Position numbers and translations under genes: made by a program. 64,000 nt of DNA from Amycolatopsis circi. Lineage in GTDB: Bacteria; Actinomycetota; Actinomycetes; Mycobacteriales; Pseudonocardiaceae. Below, one piece after another: positions 34,009-44,702 of the stretch (positions are counted from its first letter, which is position 1; each line of letters opens with the position of its first letter). The stretch covers positions 1 to 64,000 of the forward strand of contig NZ_PQIA01000007.1 in the NCBI RefSeq assembly GCF_003385235.1. The letters run 5' to 3'. Below the pieces are notes generated by a model, which worked only from the letters and a program-made list of their open reading frames with translations, had not been told where the DNA came from and did no database searches.

Positions 34009-34515
34009 TTACCTGCTGGGATAAACCGAGACGTACACCGCGGTGCGTTCCGCGCCCGGATCGCGGGGCCGGGCCTTGAATTCTTCGAGCAATCCGTCGA
34101 GCCGCCGCTTGAACTCCGCGACTTCCCCGGCGGGCACCTGGACCACGAGCCGGGCGGTGTCCGTCTCCGCCAGGTCTGCCTCCGCCAGTTCGGCCAGATA
34201 GGCCTCGAGCATCGCCTCGTTGATCACGACCGGGTCCGCGTCGGCGTTGTCCAGCTGCCAGGAAAGCCCGGTGGACAGGTACGGGATCTCCTTCGCCCCG
34301 CGCGCGCCTCGCCGAGGTTCCTGCGGAACGAGAAAACCGGTGTCGACCAGCCGTCGCACGTGGTGCAGGGTGGTCGCCGGGTCACGGCGCAACCGCGCCG
34401 CCAGTTCCTTGTTCGTCATCGCTTCAAAAGTGGTCAACCGGATGATGCGCAGCCGTATTCCGGACGCGAGCGCGGCCGCCTCGGCTTCGGTGGAGGGACG
34501 TCGGGCTAACGGCAT
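34009..34515 (-). CDS. Winged-helix (ArsR-like) regulator
   Basis: The protein has 168 residues. The N-terminal winged helix (about 18-75; [29 protein letters not shown]) is ArsR/HTH_20-like. A C-terminal acidic helical region follows and is not assigned. No metal-binding Cys pair is visible, so it is probably not a metal sensor. It is divergent from an MFS exporter gene 58 bases away, with a palindrome between them, so it likely represses the exporter and itself. Confidence 0.85.
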   Translation of the reverse strand: MPLARRPSTEAEAAALASGIRLRIIRLTTFEAMTNKELAARLRRDPATTLHHVRRLVDTGFLVPQEPRRGARGAKEIPYLSTGLSWQLDNADADPVVINEAMLEAYLAELAEADLAETDTARLVVQVPAGEVAEFKRRLDGLLEEFKARPRDPGAERTAVYVSVYPSR

Positions 34516-34532
34516 CGCCCCAGCCTAAACAA

Positions 34533-34556
34533 AGTGATTGACTCTTTCCAATCACT
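34533..34556. promoter_or_regulatory. Operator between wHTH regulator and MFS exporter
   Basis: An exact 8-base inverted repeat AGTGATTG (34533-34540) and CAATCACT (34549-34556) encloses an 8-base spacer. It lies 17 bases from the regulator start and 18 bases from the MFS start. Placement and symmetry are typical for a divergent regulator/exporter operator. Confidence 0.7.
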
Positions 34557-34573
34557 CGACAACACTCGATCGG

Positions 34574-35827
34574 GTGCGTCGAGACTCGTTGTTCTTCCAC
34601 GCCGACTTCCGCAGGCTGTGGGCCGGGGACACGGCGAGCCAGCTGGGGATGTTCGTCGGCATCACCGCCATTCCGCTGCTCGCCGCGGTCACGCTGGCCG
34701 CCACCCCGTTCGAGATGGGCCTGCTGACCATGGCCGAGACGCTCGGCTTCCTGGTCATCGGCCTGCCCGCGGGCGTCTGGGTGGACCGGATGCGCAAACG
34801 GCCGCTCATGCTCGCCGCCGACCTGGTCCGCGGGGTGCTGCTGCTCAGCATCCCGCTCGCCTGGTGGGCCGGCGTGCTCACGATGGCGCAGGTGCTGGCG
34901 GTCGTGCTGCTCGTCGGGTTGGCGACGGTCTTCTTCGACGTCTCCTACCAGGCGTATCTGCCCGCGCTGGTCGGCCGCGAAAGGCTGCTGGAGGGCAACG
35001 CGAAGCTGCAGGGCGTGCAGTCGTCCGCGCAGATCGCCGGACCGAGTGTCGCCGGGGTGCTCGTGCAGTTCGTCGGCGCGGCGAGCACGGTCTTGGTCAC
35101 CGGCCTCGGCTACCTCACGTCCGCGCTGTGCCTGTGGCGCATCCGCACCGTCGAAACCCTCCCGGAACGCGCTGAGCACGACCGGCTGGTGCCGCAGATG
35201 CTCGAAGGCCTGCGGTTCGTCGCCGCCGACCGGCCGCTGCGCGCGATCGTCGCCTGCACCGCCACGTCGAACCTTTTCAGCGGCGTCGTGCAGGCGGTCG
35301 AGGTGCTGTTCCTGACCCGCACTGCCGGGCTGACGCCCGCCGCGGTCGGCGGACTGCTCGCGGCGAGCGGCGTCGGAGGCATCTCGGCCGCGCTGTGCGC
35401 CGGGCCGATCATCCGGAAGATCGGGCAGGCCCGCTCGATCTGGCTGGTCCCGATGCTGCTGTGGCCGGGAGGGCTGCTGGTCCTGTGCGCCGGGCCGGAC
35501 TGGCGGATCGTGCTCTCCGGGCTGGGCATGGCCGCGTTCGGGTTCGGCGTGATCCTCTACAACATCGCGCAGGTCTCCTACCGCCAGGCCATCACGCCGG
35601 ACCGGCTGCTGGGCCGGATGAACGCGAGCGTCCGGTTCGTCGTCTGGGGAGCGATGCCGCTCGGCGGGCTCCTGGGCGGCGGCCTCGGCGAGTGGCTCGG
35701 GCTCACCGGCGCGCTGTGGATCGGGGCGGCCGGACCGGTCGCGGGCGCGCTCTGGGTGGTCTGCTCGCCGCTGCGGCGCATGCGGGACCTTCCGACGGGC
35801 GCGGAAATCGCTGTACCCGCCCCGTAA
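34574..35827 (+). CDS. MFS transporter, probable drug exporter
   Basis: The protein has 417 residues and about 12 transmembrane segments. The loop motif GVWVDRMRKRPLM between segments 2 and 3 is the MFS signature. It resembles EntS/MdfA-type proton-coupled exporters. A TTG start at 34538 would lie inside the palindromic operator, so GTG 34574 is preferred, although no strong ribosome site is seen before it. It is divergent from the wHTH regulator and is followed nine bases later by valS, so the two are probably co-transcribed. Confidence 0.8.
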   Translation: MRRDSLFFHADFRRLWAGDTASQLGMFVGITAIPLLAAVTLAATPFEMGLLTMAETLGFLVIGLPAGVWVDRMRKRPLMLAADLVRGVLLLSIPLAWWAGVLTMAQVLAVVLLVGLATVFFDVSYQAYLPALVGRERLLEGNAKLQGVQSSAQIAGPSVAGVLVQFVGAASTVLVTGLGYLTSALCLWRIRTVETLPERAEHDRLVPQMLEGLRFVAADRPLRAIVACTATSNLFSGVVQAVEVLFLTRTAGLTPAAVGGLLAASGVGGISAALCAGPIIRKIGQARSIWLVPMLLWPGGLLVLCAGPDWRIVLSGLGMAAFGFGVILYNIAQVSYRQAITPDRLLGRMNASVRFVVWGAMPLGGLLGGGLGEWLGLTGALWIGAAGPVAGALWVVCSPLRRMRDLPTGAEIAVPAP

Positions 35828-35836
35828 AGTGCGGGC

Positions 35837-38338
35837 ATGAACGAGAAGATCCCGCACAAAGTCGGCGTCGACGGCCTTGCCGCCAAATGGGTACCGGTGT
35901 GGGAACGCGAAGGCGTATACCGGTTCGACCGCGCGCGCCCGGACGTCTACTCGATCGACACGCCGCCGCTGACCGCGAGCGGTTCGCTGCACATCGGGCA
36001 CGTCTTCTCCTACACGCACACCGACGTTCTCGCGCGCTACCAACGGATGCGCGGCCGTTCGGTCTTCTACCCGGTCGGGTGGGACGACAACGGCCTGCCC
36101 ACCGAACGCCGCGTGCAGAACCATTTCGGCGTGCGCTGCGAGCCGTCGCTGCCCTACGACCCGTCCTTCACCCCGCCGGAAAAGTCCGGCAAGAACGCGA
36201 TTCCGGTGTCGCGGCGCAATTTCGTGGAACTGTGCCTTGAGCTGACCGAAACCGACGAGAAGGTGTTCGAGGAGGTCTGGCGGAGCATCGGACTTTCGGT
36301 GGACTGGACGCTGGCGTACCAGACGATCGACCCGGCGACCACGGAGATCTCGCAGCGCGCGTTCCTGCGCAACCTCGCGCGCGGCGAGGCGTACCAATCC
36401 GAAGCCCCGACCCTGTGGGATGTCACCTTCCGCACCGCCGTCGCGCAGGCTGAGCTGGAAGATCGCGAACGACCCGGCGCGTATCACGATCTCGTGTTCA
36501 CGGCCGACGACGGCGCGGAAGTGCTGATCTCCACTACCCGGCCGGAATTGCTGCCCGCGTGCGTCGCACTCGTCGCGCATCCGGATGACGAGCGGTACCA
36601 CGGCCTTTTCGGGAAGACCGTGCGCACGCCGGTGTTCGGCGTCGAGGTGCCGGTGCACGCGCACCACCTCGCGGATCCGGAAAAGGGCACCGGCATCGCG
36701 ATGGTGTGCACCTTCGGCGACACCACGGACGTCACCTGGTGGCGCGCGCTGCAGCTCGAAACACGTCCGGTGCTGGGCCGCGACGGCCGGTTCCGCGCCG
36801 AGCCGCCGCACGGCGTTCCGGCGGAGACCTACGAGCCGCTGGCGGGCAAGACTGTCCACACTGGACGCCAGATCGTCGTGGACCTCCTGCGCGAGGCGGG
36901 TGCGCTGCGCGGCGAGCCGAGGCCGATCACACATCCGGTGAAGTTCTACGAAAAGGGCGACAAGCCGCTGGAAATCGTCACCAGCCGCCAGTGGTACCTG
37001 CGCAACGGCGGCCGCGACGACGCCCTGCGCGCGAAACTGCTGGACCGCGGCGAGGAGCTGAACTGGGTCCCGCCGCACATGCAGGTCCGCTACCGCAGCT
37101 GGGTCGAGGGCCTGACCAGCGACTGGCTGGTCAGCCGCCAGCGGTTCTTCGGCGTGCCGATCCCGGTCTGGTACCCGCTGGACGCCGACGGCGAGCCGGA
37201 CCACGACGCCGTGCTGGCGCCCGACGACGCGACCTTGCCGGTGGACCCGAGCACCGACGTTCCGCCGGGCTACGCCGAGGAGCAGCGCGGCGTGCCGGGC
37301 GGGTTCGTCGCGGAAGCCGACGTGATGGACACCTGGGCGACGTCGTCGCTGACGCCGCAGATCGCCGGGCGCTGGAGCCTCGACGACGACCTGTTCCGCC
37401 GCGTGTTCCCGTTCTCGCTGCGGCCGCAGGCGCACGAGATCATCCGCACCTGGCTGTTCTCCACCGCGGTGCGCGCCGAGTTGGAGGAAGGCGTGCTGCC
37501 GTGGCGGGACGCGGTGATCTCCGGCTGGGTGCTCGACCCGGACCGCAAGAAGATGTCGAAGTCGGTCGGCAACGTCGTCACTCCGGCGGATCTGCTGGAG
37601 CGGCACGGTTCCGACGCGGTGCGGTACTGGGCGGCGAGCGCGCGGCCAGGCGTGGACACGGCGGTCGACGAAGGCCAGATGAAGGTCGGGCGACGGCTCG
37701 CGACGAAGCTGTTGAACGTGAGCCGGTTCGTGCTCGGCCTCGGGACCCCTGCAGCCGAGTCGGTCGCGACGGAGCCGTTGGACCGGTCCGTGCTCGCCGC
37801 GCTGGCGAGGGTGATCGAGGAAGCGACGTCCGCGTTCGAGGCGCTCGACCAGGCGCGTGCGTTGCAGGTGACGGAGACATTCTTCTGGACGTTCTGCGAC
37901 GACTACGTGGAGCTGGTGAAGGGCCGCGCGTACGGCGACCTCGGCTCGGAGGCAGCCGAATCGGCACAGGTGGCATTGCGGACGGTGCTGTCGGCGTTGG
38001 TGCGGATGTTCGCGCCGGTGCTGCCGTTCTCCGCCGAAGAGATCTGGTCGTGGTGGCAGGACGGTTCGGTGCACCAGGCGTCTTGGCCGACCGCGCCTGA
38101 CGTCGACGGCGACGTCACGTTGCTGCCGCTGGCCGGTTCGGTGATCGCTGCCGTGCGCCGGGCCAAGTCCGACGCGAAGGTGTCGATGCGGACCGCCGTC
38201 GAGACGCTGTCGGTCACCGCTCCGGCCGACGTGCTCGAGGGCTTCGCCGGAATCGCCGAGGACGTGCGCGTCGCCGGCGTGGTGAACACCGTGGCCACGA
38301 GGGAAGGCGAACTCTCGGTGGCGGTGACGATCAGCTGA
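35837..38338 (+). CDS. valS: Valyl-tRNA synthetase (ValS, short type)
   Basis: ValS charges tRNA-Val with valine. The 833 residues include the class I motifs HIGH at 52-55 and KMSKS near 572, plus the editing domain (CP1; ISTTRPELLPACVALVAHPDD near 230). The WDDNGLPTERRVQNHFGV block and the lack of the C-terminal coiled-coil arm mark the shorter, archaeal/rickettsial type of ValS rather than the common bacterial one. It lies nine bases after an exporter gene under a divergent regulator. Whether it is the only ValS or a second, resistance-type copy cannot be told from this window. A weak ribosome site precedes the ATG. Confidence 0.9.
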   Translation: MNEKIPHKVGVDGLAAKWVPVWEREGVYRFDRARPDVYSIDTPPLTASGSLHIGHVFSYTHTDVLARYQRMRGRSVFYPVGWDDNGLPTERRVQNHFGVRCEPSLPYDPSFTPPEKSGKNAIPVSRRNFVELCLELTETDEKVFEEVWRSIGLSVDWTLAYQTIDPATTEISQRAFLRNLARGEAYQSEAPTLWDVTFRTAVAQAELEDRERPGAYHDLVFTADDGAEVLISTTRPELLPACVALVAHPDDERYHGLFGKTVRTPVFGVEVPVHAHHLADPEKGTGIAMVCTFGDTTDVTWWRALQLETRPVLGRDGRFRAEPPHGVPAETYEPLAGKTVHTGRQIVVDLLREAGALRGEPRPITHPVKFYEKGDKPLEIVTSRQWYLRNGGRDDALRAKLLDRGEELNWVPPHMQVRYRSWVEGLTSDWLVSRQRFFGVPIPVWYPLDADGEPDHDAVLAPDDATLPVDPSTDVPPGYAEEQRGVPGGFVAEADVMDTWATSSLTPQIAGRWSLDDDLFRRVFPFSLRPQAHEIIRTWLFSTAVRAELEEGVLPWRDAVISGWVLDPDRKKMSKSVGNVVTPADLLERHGSDAVRYWAASARPGVDTAVDEGQMKVGRRLATKLLNVSRFVLGLGTPAAESVATEPLDRSVLAALARVIEEATSAFEALDQARALQVTETFFWTFCDDYVELVKGRAYGDLGSEAAESAQVALRTVLSALVRMFAPVLPFSAEEIWSWWQDGSVHQASWPTAPDVDGDVTLLPLAGSVIAAVRRAKSDAKVSMRTAVETLSVTAPADVLEGFAGIAEDVRVAGVVNTVATREGELSVAVTIS

Positions 38339-39166
38339 TCAAGCGCCCGCGGCGAGCCACCAGGCTTCGTCCAGCTCGCCGCGGGCCACTATCTCGGCCG
38401 GTCCGGACAGCGTCGATTCGCCGCGTCCGACCGTGACCGACACCCGGCCGCCGGGGATGTCCACTGTGGACTCGCCGGTGTCCTTGCCCGCGAGGTGCAG
38501 CGCCGCGGCCACCGCGGCGACCGTCCCGGTGCCGCAGGCGCGCGTCTCCCCCACGCCGCGCTCGTGGACGCGCATCCGCAGCGCGCCCTCGCCGAGCACG
38601 TTGACGAACTCCAGGTTGACGCCCGACGGGAACACGTCGTGGTCGAAGTCAGGCTGGTCGCGCAGGTCAAGCGCGCCGATGTCGGTGTCGGTGACCGAAA
38701 CCAGGTGCGGGTTGCCGACGTTCACCGCGACCCCGGAGAACGGCTGCCCTGCCACCACGGTGACCGACGTGCCGGTGATCGCCGCCGGGCCCATCTGCAC
38801 GGTGACCGAACGGTCCGGGTGCACGACGACCGGCCGGTCTCCCGCGCGGGTGCCGATGACGAACTCGCCGTCCTCGGCCAGCCCGGCGTCGACCAGGTAG
38901 CGGGCGAAAACGCGGGTGCCGTTGCCGCACATCTCGGCGATCGAACCGTCGGCGTTGCGGTAGTCCATGAACCACTCGCCGGCTGACTCTTCGCCGATCG
39001 CCTTCGCGCGCACGACGCGCAGCACGCCGTCCGCGCCGATGCCCCGCTGCCGGTCGCACAGCGCCGCGACCCGCTCGGCGGTGAGGTCGAGGCGGCCGTC
39101 CGCGTCAGGCAGCAGCACGAAGTCGTTCTGCGTGCCGTGGCCCTTGAGGAATTCGATGCCGCCCAT
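38339..39166 (-). CDS. dapF: Diaminopimelate epimerase
   Basis: DapF converts LL- to meso-diaminopimelate, needed for lysine and for meso-DAP peptidoglycan. The 275 residues carry the two catalytic cysteines C80 (MCGNGTR) and C211 (RACGTGT), with the family motifs NDFVLL and GVNLEFVN. The start ATG is at 39164-39166. The gene ends directly at the convergent valS stop (TGATCA) and follows miaA by nine bases in a dapF-miaA pair that is conserved in mycobacteria. It is translated after miaA on the minus strand. Confidence 0.95.
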   Translation of the reverse strand: MGGIEFLKGHGTQNDFVLLPDADGRLDLTAERVAALCDRQRGIGADGVLRVVRAKAIGEESAGEWFMDYRNADGSIAEMCGNGTRVFARYLVDAGLAEDGEFVIGTRAGDRPVVVHPDRSVTVQMGPAAITGTSVTVVAGQPFSGVAVNVGNPHLVSVTDTDIGALDLRDQPDFDHDVFPSGVNLEFVNVLGEGALRMRVHERGVGETRACGTGTVAAVAAALHLAGKDTGESTVDIPGGRVSVTVGRGESTLSGPAEIVARGELDEAWWLAAGA

Positions 39167-39175
39167 GCCTCCAGG

Positions 39176-40135
<960 letters not shown>

Positions 40136-40321
40136 GGAGCGTCAAGGAGAAGTAGGATCAACGCTTTCAGGCGGCTCATCCAGTACCACGGCGCGCGCTG
40201 AGCTGCTTGAATGCCGCTGGGGCCCCATGCCCCCGGCAGAGCACGACAACAGCGTAACCCGGCCCCGCTCCCGCGGCGGGGCGCCCGCAGCCGCGGGCGT
40301 ACAGGCGATAAGGAGCCTGCG

Positions 40322-41635
40322 ATGGCCCAGGAGAACACGTCCCCCGGCACCCCGGCACCGCACCCGGTGCCGCACGCGCACGGCGCCGGCCATGCCGCGC
40401 CTCCGGTGCCGCCCGCCGAGCCCGCCCCCGCCACCTGGGGCCGGGTCGACGGGGAAGGCACCGTTTACGTCTTCACCGCCGACGGCGAACGCGAGGTCGG
40501 GGTCTGGCAGGCAGGCACGCCCGAGGAAGGCCTGCTGCACTACGCGCGCCGCTTCGACGACGTGCGCACCGAGGTCGAACTGCTCGAAACGCGGCTGAAT
40601 TCCGGAGCGGGCGATCCGAAGCACGCGCTCTCGAGCGCCACGCAGATCCGCGACGGGCTGAGCGAGGCGGCCGTGGTCGGCGACCTCAAGGCGCTCGCCG
40701 CGCGGCTCGAGTTCGTGATCGGGCTGGCGGAGAAGGCGCTGGTCAACGTCAAGCACGAGCGCGAGGAAGCCCGGGCCGCGGCCGTCGCGCGCAAGCAGGC
40801 GCTGGCCGACGAGGCGGAGAAGATCGCCGCCGACTCCACGCAGTGGAAGGCCGCGGGCGACCGGCTGCGTGCGATCCTCGACGAGTGGAAGACGGTCAAG
40901 GGCGTCGACCGCAAGACCGACGACGAGCTGTGGAAGCGGTTCTCGAAGGCGCGCGAGGCGTTCAACCGCCGCCGCGGCTCGCACTTCGCCGAACTGGACA
41001 AGCAGCGGGCGAGCGCGAAGCAGCGCAAGGAAGAGCTGATCGCCGAGGCCGAGTCGATCGCCGATTCCGACGACTGGGGCGCCACCGCCGGCCGGTACAA
41101 GGACTTGATGGCCGAGTGGAAGGCCGCCGGGCGCGCCCCGAAGGACAGCGACGAGGCGCTCTGGCAGCGGTTCCGCGCGGCGCAGGACGCGTTCTTCGCC
41201 CGCCGCTCGGCCGTGTTCTCCGAGCGCGACGCGGAGTTCGCCGGCAACGCCCAGCGCAAGGAAGAACTGCTGGTGGAGGCCGAGAAGATCGACGTGGCCG
41301 CCAACTTCGAGGCGGCCAAGTCGGCGCTGCGCAAGATCCAGGAGCAGTGGGACGAGATCGGCAAGGTCCCGCGCGAACGCATCCGCGAACTGGACGGGCG
41401 GCTCAAGGCGGTGCAGGACGCGGTGAAGTCGGCCGAGGACAGCCGCTGGCGCCGCACCGACCCGGAGGCGCAGGCGCGCGCCGCGCAGTTCCGGGAGCGG
41501 GTCGAGCAGTTCGAATCGCAGGCCGCCAAGGCCAGGGCCGCCGGGGACGAGCGGCGGGCGAAGAAGGCCGAGGAGCAGGCCTCCCAGTGGCGGGAGTGGA
41601 TGGAGGCCGCGGAGGCCGCGGTCGCCGATCGCTGA
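40322..41635 (+). CDS. DUF349 coiled-coil protein
   Basis: The protein has 437 residues. A Pro/His/Ala-rich N-terminus (about 1-40) is followed by repeated DUF349 helical units (ADSTQWKAAGDRLRAILDEWK, DSDDWGATAGRYKDLMAEWKAAG and a third), each with conserved W-K and R-F positions. Function is unknown; DUF349 is present in mycobacterial Rv2731 at the same position. The ATG at 40322 has AAGGAG upstream. A terminator lies 11 bases past the stop. It is the only plus-strand gene between miaA and miaB. Confidence 0.9.
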   Translation: MAQENTSPGTPAPHPVPHAHGAGHAAPPVPPAEPAPATWGRVDGEGTVYVFTADGEREVGVWQAGTPEEGLLHYARRFDDVRTEVELLETRLNSGAGDPKHALSSATQIRDGLSEAAVVGDLKALAARLEFVIGLAEKALVNVKHEREEARAAAVARKQALADEAEKIAADSTQWKAAGDRLRAILDEWKTVKGVDRKTDDELWKRFSKAREAFNRRRGSHFAELDKQRASAKQRKEELIAEAESIADSDDWGATAGRYKDLMAEWKAAGRAPKDSDEALWQRFRAAQDAFFARRSAVFSERDAEFAGNAQRKEELLVEAEKIDVAANFEAAKSALRKIQEQWDEIGKVPRERIRELDGRLKAVQDAVKSAEDSRWRRTDPEAQARAAQFRERVEQFESQAAKARAAGDERRAKKAEEQASQWREWMEAAEAAVADR

Positions 41636-41646
41636 TTTTCCGAAAG

Positions 41647-41675
41647 GGCCGGTACCGCTGGGTACCGGCCGTTTT
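41647..41675 (+). terminator. Intrinsic terminator of the DUF349 gene
   Basis: A 10-base perfect stem GGCCGGTACC / GGTACCGGCC with loop GCTG is followed by GTTTT. It begins 11 bases after the stop codon. This is a clear terminator. Confidence 0.85.
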
Positions 41676-41690
41676 GCTGCCCCGCCAAAA

Positions 41691-41745
41691 GTCCGTGAGG
41701 GGAACCCTGAGGGAATCAGAGTCCGTGAAGGTTCCCCTCACGGAC
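41691..41745. repeat. Large palindrome of dispersed type
   Basis: GTCCGTGAGGGGAACC (41691-41706) and its exact complement (41730-41745) flank a 23-base loop that again contains GTCCGTGA. It lies between the convergent DUF349 and membrane protein genes and could terminate both. The GTCCGTGA-type core recalls dispersed palindromes known to me from Amycolatopsis-like genomes; this is from memory. Confidence 0.65.
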
Positions 41746-41760
41746 GTTTGCCAAAAGCGG

Positions 41761-42237
41761 TCAGGTGCGCGAGAACGCGGTCCGCATCCACAGGGCCGCC
41801 AGGACGATCGTCGCGATCCACGCCACGATCATCCCGATTCCCGGACCGTCGCCGGCCGCTCCGCTGGCGTGCGCGGACTGCTGCGACCAGATCGCCAGCA
41901 GGCCGTCGACCGAGGCGAACCAGCCGCCCGCGGCGCAGCACCACGCGACCCACCAGCGGCGCGACACGAGCGCGACCGCGCCGATGAACACGCCGACGCC
42001 GGTGGACGTCACGGCGAACAGCTGCGGGACCCCGCCCGCCTCGCCGGCCAGCGTCTCCCAGCCCGCGCGGCCCTGGGCCCACGGCAGGATCTGGGCCACG
42101 AGCAGCACGAACATCAGCACCGAGATGGTGAAGCCGCGCCTGCCCAGCTCGACCGTCCGCGCGGCGCGGCGGCCCGCGTCGTCGATCTCGTCGCTGAGGC
42201 GCCGGTCGATCTCGGCCGGCGTTCCCGGTTCGCTCAT
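41761..42237 (-). CDS. Small membrane protein beside miaB (Rv2732c-like)
   Basis: The protein has 158 residues. An N-terminal acidic cytoplasmic part of about 30 residues is followed by about four transmembrane segments (from [19 protein letters not shown]). Function is unknown. The position behind miaB, with a 4-base overlap of miaB stop and its ATG, matches mycobacterial Rv2732c from memory. It may be a partner in tRNA modification or simply be co-regulated. Confidence 0.75.
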   Translation of the reverse strand: MSEPGTPAEIDRRLSDEIDDAGRRAARTVELGRRGFTISVLMFVLLVAQILPWAQGRAGWETLAGEAGGVPQLFAVTSTGVGVFIGAVALVSRRWWVAWCCAAGGWFASVDGLLAIWSQQSAHASGAAGDGPGIGMIVAWIATIVLAALWMRTAFSRT

Positions 42238-43715
42238 CCTGCACACCCACTCACCGGGGCCGGCTGCGCCGCCGGGGCTCCGAAGCCCGGCAGTCCCAGG
42301 GTGACCCCGCTCGTCTTGGGCCGAAGACCGGCTTCGGCGTTGTCGCCCGCCCGCGTGCGGCGATGCGTCAGGAGGTCGCCGTCGGCGACGAGGTGGTGCG
42401 GCGCGCCGTAGCTGATCACCGTCTCCACGACGTCGCCCGGGCGGACCGAGCGGTCGACGGCCGAGCCGGACGGCGTGAAGTGCACCAGCCGTCCATCGCG
42501 GGCGCGCCCGCTCATCCGGTGCGTCTCCGCGTCCTTGCGGCCCTCGCCCGCGGCGACCAGCAGCTCTACCCGGCGGCCGACCAGCTTGCGGTTCTCCTCC
42601 CAGGAGATCTCGTTCTGCAGCTCGACCAGCCGGTCGTAGCGCTCCTGCACGACCTTCTTCGGCAGCTGCTCCGCCATTTCCGCGGCGGGCGTGCCGGGGC
42701 GCTTCGAATACTGGAAGGTGAACGCGCTGGAGAACCGGGCGGCGCGGACGACGTCGAGCGTCGCCTGGAAGTCTTCCTCGGTCTCGCCGGGGAAGCCGAC
42801 GATGATGTCGGTGGTGATGGCGGCGTCCGGCATCTTGGCGCGCACCTCGTCGAGGATGTTCAGGAACCGCGTCGACCGGTACGACCGGCGCATCTCTCGC
42901 AGCACCCGGTCCGAACCGGACTGCAGCGGCATGTGCAGCTGGTGGCAGACGTTCGGCGTCTCGGCCATCGCGTCGATGACGTCCGAGGTGAACGCGGCCG
43001 GATGCGGCGAGGTGAACCGCACGCGCTCCAGCCCGTCGATCCCGCCGGTGGCGCGCAGCAGCTTGCCGAACGCGAGCCGGTCGCCGAACTCGACGCCGTA
43101 GGAGTTCACGTTCTGGCCCAGCAGGGTCACCTCGAGCACGCCCTCGGCGACCAGCGCCTCGACCTCGGCGAGGATCTCGCCGGGACGCCGGTCGCGCTCC
43201 TTGCCGCGCAGCGACGGCACGATGCAGAACGTGCAGGTGTTGTTGCAGCCGACCGAAACCGACACCCAGCTCGCGTAGGACGATTCGCGGCGCGCGGGCA
43301 GCGTGGACGGGAACGTCTCGAGCGATTCGAGGATTTCGACCTCGGCCTCGGCGTTGTGCCGCGCGCGCTCCAGCAGCGTCGGCAGCGAACCGATGTTGTG
43401 CGTCCCGAAGACGACGTCGACCCACGGCGCGCGCTTGACGATGTCGCCGCGGTCCTTCTGCGCGAGACAGCCGCCGACGGCGATCTGCATGTCCGGATTG
43501 GCGACCTTGTCCGGGCGGAGGTGCCCGAGGGTGCCGTAGAGCTTGTTGTCCGCGTTCTCCCGCACGGCGCAGGTGTTGAACACGACCAGATCCGGCTTCG
43601 ACGGCCCCGCGGCGGGGACGTAGCCGGCTTCCTCGAGCTGCCCGGCGAGCCGTTCGGAGTCGTGCACGTTCATCTGGCAGCCGAACGTGCGGATCTGGTA
43701 CGTTTTCGCGTTCAT
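42234..43715 (-). CDS. miaB: tRNA-2-methylthio-N6-dimethylallyladenosine synthase MiaB
   Basis: MiaB is a radical-SAM methylthiotransferase that adds a methylthio group to i6A37 of tRNA, the step after MiaA. The 493 residues have the UPF0004 domain with C13, C49 and C83 as one cluster's ligands, the radical-SAM motif C157-NNT-C161-TF-C164, and a C-terminal TRAM domain (about 380-450). The start ATG at 43713-43715 begins the usual consensus. It overlaps the membrane protein gene by four bases. Confidence 0.95.
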   Translation of the reverse strand: MNAKTYQIRTFGCQMNVHDSERLAGQLEEAGYVPAAGPSKPDLVVFNTCAVRENADNKLYGTLGHLRPDKVANPDMQIAVGGCLAQKDRGDIVKRAPWVDVVFGTHNIGSLPTLLERARHNAEAEVEILESLETFPSTLPARRESSYASWVSVSVGCNNTCTFCIVPSLRGKERDRRPGEILAEVEALVAEGVLEVTLLGQNVNSYGVEFGDRLAFGKLLRATGGIDGLERVRFTSPHPAAFTSDVIDAMAETPNVCHQLHMPLQSGSDRVLREMRRSYRSTRFLNILDEVRAKMPDAAITTDIIVGFPGETEEDFQATLDVVRAARFSSAFTFQYSKRPGTPAAEMAEQLPKKVVQERYDRLVELQNEISWEENRKLVGRRVELLVAAGEGRKDAETHRMSGRARDGRLVHFTPSGSAVDRSVRPGDVVETVISYGAPHHLVADGDLLTHRRTRAGDNAEAGLRPKTSGVTLGLPGFGAPAAQPAPVSGCAG

Positions 43716-43972
43716 CGCCGTCCAGACTAAACCCCGGAGCCGACGCCGGACCCGGCACCCGCCTCCCGGGCGTTATGCGGCGGCCTCCGCGACCTGGCTC
43801 GCCTGGCATTCCGGTAATCGGGAAATGTGCCGTTGACCGGGAACGGAAATGCACCGAACCGGCCACGGAAGAACAATACCGCCGGAATTTTCTCTATTGT
43901 TTTCCGCGCGCCCCCGAAGATAAGATCGTCGCCATTGTTTCCGAATCGGACCGCCGCCGCTCTGGAGGAAAA

Positions 43973-44683
43973 GTGCGCAAGGTTTTCGCCTGCTCCGCGG
44001 CTGCTGTCGCGAGCACCCTGGCTGTCGCCGCGCTGGCGGCCGCCCCGGTCGCCGCGGCCCCGGCTCCCCGCTCGGTCACCTGGTCGGCCGACCCCGCCGA
44101 CGGCGCCAAGGCGTTCAACTCGGTCCAGTGCGCCGACGGCCACTTCAAGACCGCGGACTCCGCGAAGGGCAAAGTCTTCGTCGCCGAGCAGCTCGCGAAG
44201 GAGGAACGCTGCGAGGCGGTCGGCCCGGATCTAGAAGCCGGCAAGACCTTCTACCTCGGCTGGTCGTCGAAGTACCGCGTCACCGACTCCACCAGCCGCT
44301 ACGTGTTCCAGCTGAAATGCAGCCCGAGCACCGGCACCGCGAACCACCCGATCGTCCTCGAGATCATCGGCGGCAAGCTCCGGCTGGAGGAGTGGACGAC
44401 CGACCACACGAGCGTCAAGCTCTGGGACACGCCGGTCTCGAACGACCAGTGGCACGACATCGCCTTCCGGATCTCGACCGACCGCACCAAGGGCACCATC
44501 CAGTTCTGGTTCGACGGCAAACGGCAGACGTTCTCCGACGGGTCCACCACCTACACCGGCACCACGATCGACGGGACCCGCAATTATCTGAAGTGGGGCG
44601 TCTACCACGAGGCCGACCAGACGGCGACGCAGTGGTTCAGCAAGATCCGGATGGGCACGAGCCTGACCGACGTCACCGGCTGA
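43973..44683 (+). CDS. Secreted heparin-lyase-like polysaccharide lyase
   Basis: The protein has 236 residues with a Sec signal peptide (about 1-33, ending near PVAAAP). The remaining part resembles polysaccharide lyase / heparin lyase I beta-jelly-rolls (SKYRVTDSTSRYVFQLKCSP, WHDIAFRISTDRTKGTIQFWFDG), which cut uronic-acid polysaccharides. The family assignment is moderate. GGAGGAAAA precedes the GTG at 43973, which is preferred over the longer open frame. The 257-base upstream gap (43716-43972) holds an AT-richer stretch near 43880-43915 that may be a promoter, but no motif is certain. Confidence 0.65.
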   Translation: MRKVFACSAAAVASTLAVAALAAAPVAAAPAPRSVTWSADPADGAKAFNSVQCADGHFKTADSAKGKVFVAEQLAKEERCEAVGPDLEAGKTFYLGWSSKYRVTDSTSRYVFQLKCSPSTGTANHPIVLEIIGGKLRLEEWTTDHTSVKLWDTPVSNDQWHDIAFRISTDRTKGTIQFWFDGKRQTFSDGSTTYTGTTIDGTRNYLKWGVYHEADQTATQWFSKIRMGTSLTDVTG

Positions 44684-44702
44684 CCTCTGGCACCATCGCC
44701 CC

